The notes beneath the pieces were generated by a model, which ran no database searches, was not told the origin of the DNA, and was given only the letters and a program-made list of their open reading frames with translations. The translations under genes were made by a program, and so were the position numbers. From Dugong dugon (Eukaryota; Chordata; Mammalia; Sirenia; Dugongidae): 64,000 nucleotides of DNA. Shown piece by piece: positions 55,670 to 64,000 of this stretch. Every line of letters starts with the position of its first letter. Positions within the stretch are counted from its first letter, which is position 1. The stretch is from contig CM057482.1 in the NCBI GenBank assembly GCA_030035585.1, positions 47,721,501-47,785,500 on the forward strand. Direction: 5' to 3'.

Positions 55670-58600
55670 TGAACACACAGTTATTGAGCACCTACTACGT
55701 CCAGGTACTGTTCTGAGTGCCGGGAATGCAGGAAGAAAATAAAGTGCCTGCCCTCATGGGACAAGGAGACAGACAGTAAAAAAACAAATATACAATGCCA
55801 AATAATTCAGTATTCAATTTATGCACCAATCACTAATGCCAAAGATGAAAAACTTAAAGATGTGTACGAATTACTGCAGTCTGAAATTGATCAAACATGT
55901 AGTCAGTATGCATTGGTAATTAATGGTGATTGGAATGCAAAAGTTGGAATTGAAGAAGGATCAGTTGTTGGAAAATAAGGCCTTGGTGATAGATACAACA
56001 CTGGAGATCTCATGGTAGAATTCTGTAATACCAATGACTAATTCATTGGGAATACCTTTTTTCAACAACACAAACAACGGCTATACATGTGGAGCTTGCC
56101 AGATGGAATACACAGGAATCAAATCAGCTACATCTGTGGAAAGAGATGATGGAGAAACTCAATATCCTCAGTCAGAACAAGGCCAGGGGCTGACTGCAGA
56201 ACAGATATCAACTGCCTATATGCAGGTTCAAGTTGAAGCTGAAGAAAACTAAAACAGTTCCGCGAGAGTCAGAGTATGACCTTGAGTACATCCCACCTGA
56301 ATTTAGAGACTATCTCAAGAACAGATTTGATACATTGAACACTAATAACCAAAGACTAGATGAGTTGTGGGATAACATCACGGGTATCATACATGAAGAA
56401 AGTGAAAAGTCATTAAAAAGACAGGGAAGAAAGAAAAGACCAAAGTGGATGTTAGTGACTCTGAAACTTACCCTTGAATGTAGAGTAGCTAAAGCAAATG
56501 GAAGAAATGAAGTAAAAGAGATGAACAAAAGATTTCAAAGGGTGGTTCGAGAAGACAAAGTAAAGTATTATAATGAAATGTGCAAAGACCTGGAGTTAGA
56601 AAACCAAAATTGAAGAACAGGCTCAACATTTCTCAAGCTGAAAAAACTGAAGAAAAAATTCAAGCCTTGGATTGCAATATTGAAGGAGTCTACGGGGGAA
56701 ATATTGAATGATGCAGGAAGCATCAAAAGAGGGTGGAAGGAACACACAGTCGCTATACTAAAAAGAACTGGTCGACGTTCAGCCATTTCAGGAGGTAGCA
56801 TATGATCAAGAACCGATGGTACTGAAGGAAGAGGTCCAAGCTGCACTGAAGACATTGGTGAAAAACAAGTCTCCAGGAACTGACACAATACCAACTGAGA
56901 TGCTTCAGCCAATGAATGCAACTTTAGAAGTGCTTACCCATCTATGCCAAGAAATCTGGAAGACAGCTACCTGGCCAACCACCTGGAAGAGATCCGTATT
57001 TATGCCCATTCCAAAGAAAGATGATCCAATGGAATGCAGAAATTATTGATCAATATCATTAATATCACATGCAAGCAAAATTTTGTGAAGATAATTAAAA
57101 AATGGCTGACCCTATACATTGATATGTAACTGCCAGAAGTTTGAGCTGGGTTCAGAAGAGAATGTGGAATGAGGGATATCATTACTGATGTCAGAAGGAT
57201 CTTGGCTGAGAGCAGAGAATACTAGAAAGACATTTACCTGTGTTAATTACTGACTCTGCGAAGGCATTCTACTGTGTGGATCATAACAAATTCCGGATAC
57301 CATTGCGAAGAATGGGAATTCCAGAACACTTAATTGTGCTTATGCAGAACCTGTACGTAGAGCAAGAGGCAGTTGTTTGAACAGAACAAGGGGATAATGC
57401 ATGGTTGGAAATCAGGAAAGGGGTGCGTCAGGGTTGTATCTTTCCACCATACTTACTCAATTTGTATGCTGAGCAAATAATCTGAGAGGCTGGGCTATAT
57501 GAAGGACGTGGCATGAAGATTGGAGGAAGACTCATTGACAGCCTGCGATATGCAGATGACACAATGTTGCTTGCTGAAACTGAAGACAGCTTGAAGCATT
57601 TAATGAAGAAGGTCAAAGGCTATAGCCTTCAGTATGGATTACACCTCAAAATAAAACAAAAATCCTCACAACTGTACCAATAAGCAACATCATGATAAAC
57701 AGAAAATACCAACGTCAAGGATTTCATTTTACTTGGATCAACAGTCAACACCCATGGAAGCAGCAGTCAAGAAATCAAACGGTGTGTACCACTGGGCAAA
57801 TCTGCTGCAAAAGGCCTCTTTAAAATCTTAAAAAGCAAAGCTCTTACTTTAATGACTAAGGGTGTGCCTGACCCAAACCATGGTATTTTCATTAGCCTCG
57901 TATGCATGTGAAAGTTGGACAATGAAAAAGGAAGATTGAAGAAGAATTGAAGCATTTGAATTATGGTGTTGGCGAAGAATATTGAATATACCATGGACTG
58001 CCAAAAGAATGAACAAATCCATCATGGAGGAAGTATAGGCACAATCCTCCTTAGAAGCGAGGATGGCAAGACTTTATCTCAGACGAACTTCAGACATGTT
58101 ATCAGGAGGGACCAGTCTTTGAAGAAGGACATCGTGCTTGGTAAAGTATAGGGTCAACAAAATAGAGAAAGACCCTCAACGAGGTGAGTTGGTATGGTAG
58201 CTACAACAGTGGGATAAAATGTACCTACTACTGTGAGCATGGTGTGAAACCAGGCAATGTTTCCTTCTGTTATACATAGGCTTGCTGTGAGTCTGAGCCA
58301 ACTCAACGGCACCTAACAACATGATGCCAGGTGGTGATAAGCACCATGATAAAAAGGTACAGGATGCTGCTGTAAATAAGGGAAGGCCTCTCATGTGACG
58401 TTTGAACTGAGACCTAAAAGAAATGAAGATCAAACCATTCAGGTATCTGAGAGGAAAGTGTTCAAGGTAAAGGCAGCAGTAAGTGCTACAAAGCCCCAAG
58501 GATGGGAATGTGCTTGCCATTTTCTAGAGATAGCTTGAGGACAGTGGGCTGGAGCAGAATGATGGAGGAGGAGGGTAAATGAGGCTAAAGGGAAGGTTAG

Positions 58601-59060
58601 TGGCCATGTCATGTAGAACCTTGAAGGCTCAGAAAAGGACTTTAAACTGTGTTCTGAGTGAGAATGGGAAGCTGTTGAATACTTTTCAGCTGAAGAATAA
58701 TGGGCACTTAATCTGGTTGCCCTGGAAAGTAGACTGTAGGGGAGCAAAGGAGAAATACGGAGACCTGTTAGGAAGCTTTGGACTAGTTCAGATGAGAGAT
58801 GATAGTGTCTTGTTCTAGGTGATAGCAGGGGATGTGGTGAGAAGTAGTAGGTTCTGGATGTATTTTGAAAGTGGAGCCATCAGGATTTGGTGATAGACTG
58901 AATATCAGGGGAAAGCAAAAGAAATCAAGAATAATCCTGAGGTTTTGGCCTTGAGAATCAGAAAGAAAAGAGTTACCATGTACTGAAATGGTAAGTAAAG
59001 ATTAAGAGAGGAGCAGTTTTGGAAGGGAAAGTTAACCAGACGGCAATTTTAAAAATGAGA
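55670..59060 (-). repeat. L2 LINE, antisense, split by an RTE
   Basis: Left part 55670-55800 ('attgagcacctactacgtcc', 'ctgccctcatgggacaagga'). Right part 58324-59060 ('gtgataagcaccatgataaa', 'gggaaggcctctcatgtgac', 'aaccttgaaggctc', 'ggatttggtgatagactga'). The two halves are collinear once the RTE is removed. Confidence 0.8.
55801..58323 (+). mobile_element. RTE LINE, 5'-truncated, inserted in L2
   Basis: Plus-strand RTE from the late endonuclease region ('tgcaccaatcactaatgcca') to the 3' end ('ctcaacggcacctaacaac'). Remnants include KRSVFMPIPKKDDPMECRNY (57049-56990 region on the + strand) and the catalytic YADD at 57549-57560. It has many stops and frameshifts. A short duplication, atgcca, is seen at 55795-55800 and 58324-58329. 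Confidence 0.9.
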
Positions 59061-61364
59061 CATAGATAATTAACATAGGTGCCTCACCCAACTTAAAATT
59101 ACTTATCTCAAGTATACTAAAGGGTCAGATTTTACCACTGTCAAAAATGTACACATCTGCATGATAAAACCACTGGTGGATGATCATACACAACTAACAA
59201 AACTCAGAGCTAAGAGAGCCTGTGACCTGGTAGTATGGTGAATGCCATACTCTCTTTGAGTGGTAACAGTGATGTGACCACAGGAAGAACTGTGGCGAGG
59301 CAGCAGCCGTGTGAAGCCATACTTGGCTACTGCAGTGGAAGAAATCCAGTTTTCATTTGAGAAAATGATGATGTTGAGTTAGATAACTGGTAGTATGTGT
59401 ATTCTAGAAGGAATAAAAAGTGAGGCTGTCTTTCTAGTTTAAACCTGCACACATGTGGCTGTTTAAGGTTAAGAAAAAGTAAATAAATTTAGTTCCCCAG
59501 TCACATTAGCCACACTTCAGGTACTCAGTAGCCACATGTGACTAGTGGCTACCATATCGGATGGTGCAGCTGTAAAACACTGATGTCATTGTAGAAAGTT
59601 CTGTTTGTCAGCACTGATAAATGGTACTATGCTGCTTCAAAAAGATGAAAACTTTCAAGGTTTGGTAATGCTCAAAAATATTTCAGTTTTTGAATACAAA
59701 TGGGATGCATATAATATTGACTCTACAAATCCTGGTAATGTTTCTAGAGTAGTGTGCTCTTGGAGTTAGGGGAATTGAGTTTCCATTACAAGGGTGGGAA
59801 TTATAAGAAACTCAGTATTAAATTATCTTCATTTTTCCCATTTTGAATCTTCCTAAAACTTCTAAGACCAGGATGGGCTTTTCGAGAAAATAACATGAAG
59901 AGACCATATTTTTTATAGTGCATTTGTTAATCTTCAGATTTAGTGTATATGCAAATTGACCTGGAGGGCAGTTGGCTGAAACTCTAGAAAGTAAGTCTGT
60001 AAAGGAAATTCCCATAGCACCTGAGAAAAGCATCTCAGGTCTCATCATCTTGATAAAGTAGTTGAAATCCTATAGGTGGAGCACATGAGCATAAGGAGCA
60101 TAAGGGAGTAATCAAATCCAAAGCAGAATGTAAGAAACCATTTTTAGCTTTTCAAAAATGAGAGAGTTTGCAAATGATGATCCCAAATGTAGTGAAACAG
60201 GCACATTGATGGTGGGAATTTGTGAGAGGACTTTTGGATAGTAGTTGGGTAGTACATGTTAGAACCTTAACACTGGTAGATTTTTTTACCCAGTAATTTC
60301 ACTTCTATTAATCTATCCCACAGAAACAGTATTAAATGCAGGATATACCTTCTACACAAACTGTTCACCCCTCATTTTATAGAATTTAATAAATTGAGGC
60401 ATTCTCAGTGCCCAAATGTAAAGAAAAGGTTAAGTTAGAGTATGATTCCAATTATGTACAATTTTTTTAAATGTATAGAAGAAAAGCTAAAAATCTGTCA
60501 TTAATGTTAATATTAGTTATTTATCAGTAATGAAAAAGTATTTTTTCTGTAATAGGAGCCTGTTAGGAAACATAATATCTAACTTTCCAACTTTTCATTC
60601 TGTGGTGAATTGTTAACAGTTTTAGGTGTTTATCTAAATTTTTTTTTCTCCGTCACTTTTGCTTTTTTTTCCCTATGATAATACTAACTTATGACACAAT
60701 CCATACGTATTTTTTTAGACCTCCAAGAGTTCCTGTGAGCATTGTGTAAGTTAGCTAATGGCATTTGGTGATTTCTAAAACTTTTTTAAAAAGTGATCAC
60801 TCCTGAAGTGAACTAGGGTAAGTGCTTATACATAAATTTGGTAAAACCCTTGACTTTCCTGGTAAACAATTCACTAATATTCAGGCCTAGCTTCCAGAAT
60901 ACTCTGCTTGATACATAGAATTATTCTTGCATCTTTTTTTTTTTTTTTTTAATTACAAAATTGCTTATTTTTCTAGGAAGAATTCACATGTAAAGAATTG
61001 TGAAGTAAAAAGTGGAAATCACTCTCATTCCTGTTTCCCTCCTAGCAATTTTAATTTACTGGTTTGTACCCTAGATAAGATCTAGAAGGCACGCACTTCA
61101 GATCTCTATGGCACAAACCAATGTGAATATTTTTGTTTTCTCTAAGATGGTCTTTGTTCTATGACTTGCTTTATTCCACTTCACTATGTTTTGTAGATAA
61201 CCTGTTATTTGAGTACATACGCATATATGCTAGGAAGAACTTCTCCATTCCAAGATTTAGACACTCTCACTGCATTTTCTTTTAGCCTTGCCTCAATTTT
61301 ATTTTTTAAATTTTACTTCTATTCTTCCCTTCTACAGAATTCACATATATTTGTTCATTTGTTC
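59061..61364 (+). other. ASB7: ASB7 intron, no feature seen
   Basis: About 2.3 kb of AT-rich non-coding sequence. A T-run (60935-60950) is present. The stretch 60950-61260 may be an ancient repeat but could not be named. No ASB7 exon was found. Confidence 0.45.
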
Positions 61365-61880
61365 ATTCAATAGATATTTTTATCACTTAACATGTTCCAG
61401 ATACTGTTTTATATACATGGGTCTGTTTAGATTCTACATCCTGTTTCATTGACTCTTCCTGTGCCAACTGTCTTCTTCAATCTCACTTTAAAATAAATAC
61501 TGCTGTTCAGTAGGCAAGTTCCCCCTGATTTTTCTGCCTTTTTACAAAATGTTCTTGACTAGTCTTGTGTATTTTCTCATTCAGATGTACTTTAGGAGCA
61601 GCACAAAAATCCTATTTGGGGTTTTGTGAATTTATAGGTTTAGGAAAAATGGAGTCTTCTTGTCCAGGAACATACTAAGTCTCTCCATTTTTTCAGACAT
61701 TTTTATTCAACAACATTTATTTCACAGATATTGATGAAACATCTATTGTGTGTCAGCTACCATTCTAGGAGGTGGAAGATACTGCATTGAACAAAACTGA
61801 CAGATTTCTGCTGTCATAAAGTTTGCATTTTAGTGGGAATAGACTGATTTAAAAAAAAATGGGAAAACAGACAGACAGAT
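61365..61880 (-). repeat. L2 fragments, antisense
   Basis: Two short antisense L2 3' ends: about 61365-61440 ('gttcattcaatagatatttt') and about 61697-61880 ('ctattgtgtgtcagctacca', 'ctgtcataaagtttgcattt'). Confidence 0.6.
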
Positions 61881-61899
61881 GTGTGCTGATAATGCAAGT

Positions 61900-63445
61900 A
61901 AAAAGAAAGCTAGGACTTACTCTTTTCGTAATGGCTAAGTAAGATCCTATTGTGCCAGCTCTCTCACAGATAACATCATGCAACGACCAGTTACCTGAAG
62001 GCACTAAAGCATGAACAGGAGCAGGCAAATTTTGCTTGAGAGACCATACCTGGGAGAGTTGTACAGCATGAATTCCCACTTTTCACTGGTCTTAGCTTGG
62101 GAACAGGAGCAGTTGGCATGGATGGTGTAAAGGAGTGCCAGTGGGAAAACTGCAGTCTTTCTGACTGAGAGAACCTCCAGAAGACTTAAGTCTAGGGCAA
62201 CCACAGCCGCATGGGTATTGAGGGGATAGGCTTCCTGAAGGGAAAGGAATCAGAGAGGGGATCCCCCACTGTCTGTCTGCTCTGGCTGACCCTAGAATCA
62301 CTATAGAGCAGACTCAAAGTGGCATAGCTAAAGGCAAAAGATCTGAAGATTGCTGTCCAAGAAAGTGTTTGAACTTTGAGTTCAGTCAAGTTAATTGCAT
62401 GCTAAGAGCAAAGAAACAATAGTCACCAGAGAAAAATAACAGAATCCATAGTCTCTACAACATAATGGATTGTAGGAGAGAGAGAAAGGCACTATATTGG
62501 ACCAGTTTCTATTTACCACTAGACTTAAATGGGACTTAGAAGAAATGATATTCAGTTGAGACTGCTCCTGAGATGACCCACCTGTTGGAATTAGCATATA
62601 AGAATTTTATCTTTATCAGAACTATCTTTAATGATGTAAAGAAAATATGTTCCCAGTGAATGAAAAGCTAGGAAATAGGAGAGAGAAAGAAATGGTAAAA
62701 AGGAGCCAAATAGAAATTCTAGAACAGGGGGAAATCTGAAATTAAAACAATCACTGAATGGGCTCCATAACAGAATGCAGATGACAGATGAAAGAGTCAC
62801 TGAACTTGAAGATAAATTAATAGAAATTCATTTAAAGTAACAGTGGGGGAAGAATTTTTAAAATGAGCAGAGCCCCATGGGCCTATTAGATAATATCAAA
62901 GAGTATAACGTATATGTAATTGGTGTTTTCAGAAGGAGAGAAAGAAAGGGGCAGAAAAAATGTTGGAAGAAATAGTGGCCAAAACTTTCTACATTTTATG
63001 AAAAGTATAAACTACACATCTAAGAAGCTCAATGAACTCCAAGTAGGAGAAACTCATCTAGACACATCATAGTCAAACTGTTGAGAGCAAAAGACAATCT
63101 TGAAAGCAGCAGGAGAGAAGTGACTCACGCACAAGAGATCTTCAATAAGAGCAACAGCTGATTTTCATCAGAAACAGGCCAAAAAGAAGTAGGATGCTAT
63201 ATTCCAGTTGCTAAAATTAAAGACTGTCAACAAAGAATTCTATATCCAGAAATACTGTCCTTTCAAAAATGAAGGTGGAATAAAGACATCTCCAGATAAA
63301 GAGAATTATTTGCTTGAAGTCCTGCCTCTCAAGAAATACTAAAAGATTAAGTCCTTTCATACTGAAAGGAAAAGACTACATGGTAACTCAAAGACACACA
63401 CAAAAATAAAGAACACTGCTGTATATATTGAGTAAATGTAAAGGA
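61900..63445 (+). mobile_element. Ancient L1/HAL1-type fragment (ORF1 side)
   Basis: Plus-strand text typical of old L1/HAL1 5' and ORF1 parts: 'ggaattagcatataagaatt', 'gagtcactgaacttgaagat', 'ggagagaagtgactcacgca', 'caacaaagaattctatatcc', 'tctccagataaagagaatta'. No reading frame survives. Confidence 0.65.
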
Positions 63446-63449
63446 ACAG

Positions 63450-64000
63450 TGTACTTGTTTTCTGTTGCTGTGTAACAGATTACCACAAACATAACTGCTT
63501 AAAAGAACACACACAGCTCACTGTGTCTGTGGGTCAAGAGCCTGGCATAACTTAACTGGGTCCTCTACTCAAACAGAGGGTCGCAAGGCTGCAAACAAGG
63601 TTTTGGCCAGACGATGTTCTCAAGCTCACTCAGGATGTTGGCAGAGTTAATTTCTTTATTGTAGGACTCACGGCCTTAGCTCCTTGCAAGTTGTTGGTTG
63701 GAGGTCACCCACAGTTCCTAGAAGTAAAAGTAACCTGCAGTTTCTTGCCGTGTAGGATTTCCCAGCATGGCTGCTTACCTCATCAAGCCAGCAAGGAGAG
63801 TCTCCATAACAAGACTGCTAGCAAATGGGAGTTTTAAGTAACGTAATGTAATTATGGTAATGACATCCCTTCACTTTCGCCAGACTCTCTTGGTTAAAAG
63901 GAAGTCAGAAATCCCACCCACACTCAAGGGGAGAGGATTACACAAAGGCACGGACACCAGGAGGCAGGAATTGTGGGGGCCACTTTAAAATCACGCTGCT
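63450..64000 (-). mobile_element. MLT1/MaLR-type LTR, cut by window end
   Basis: 'tgtacttgttttctgttgct' start and 'attaccacaaacataactgc', later 'cagagttaatttctttattg' and 'ggaattgtgggggccacttt'. This is the reverse-complement order of a MaLR LTR. It runs to the right edge, so its full length is unknown. Confidence 0.7.

Overview
This is mammalian nuclear DNA from an afrotherian, most likely an elephant. The evidence is the repeat content: many tRNA-headed AfroSINEs, several copies of the afrotherian RTE (BovB-like) LINE, L1s whose 3' UTR type I associate with elephants, MaLR-type LTRs, and older shared mammalian repeats (L2, MIR, MER5, Tigger1). A hyrax or sirenian cannot be excluded by eye. 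No bacterial-type operons, CRISPR arrays or rRNA genes are present, and I found no new multi-gene system.

One protein-coding gene is clearly supported. The first coding exon of ASB7 (ankyrin repeat and SOCS box 7) lies at 45417-45627 on the + strand and ends in a perfect GTGAGT donor in phase 1. About 14 kb upstream is a CpG island (about 29.86-30.93 kb). It holds NRF1, GC-box and CCAAT motifs, two facing G-rich tracts, candidate ASB7 5'UTR exons on the + strand (donors after 30922 or 30975, then a well-formed exon at 31157-31255), and a candidate minus-strand first exon ending at 30051. In human, ASB7 and LINS1 are head-to-head neighbours, so the island is probably their shared bidirectional promoter. 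Sequence left of it would then be LINS1 intron 1 or flank. No LINS1 coding exon was recognised. The remaining ASB7 exons lie beyond the right edge.

Layout. 1-6.4 kb: RTE fragment and clustered SINEs, then unassigned sequence. 6.76-13.55 kb: full-length but dead minus-strand L1 with a 17-bp target-site duplication (TSD). 13.6-19.9 kb: nested SINEs, LTR, L1 3' end, a 75-bp hairpin MITE, RTE, L1, MIR. 20.1-24.0 kb: a cluster of RTE pieces including a near-full-length copy. 24-29.7 kb: MER5, L2, SINE, LTR. 29.8-31.3 kb: promoter. 31.3-45.4 kb: ASB7 5'UTR intron with L1, RTE and LTR insertions. 45.4 kb: ASB7 exon. 45.6-64 kb: next ASB7 intron with L1, L2, RTE, Tigger1 and LTR copies.

The most interesting material is repeat archaeology (elements inserted in elements with readable TSDs, a reused target site, shared modules between AfroSINE and RTE, a rearranged RTE cluster) and the architecture of the bidirectional promoter. 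All transposon reading frames seen are broken.
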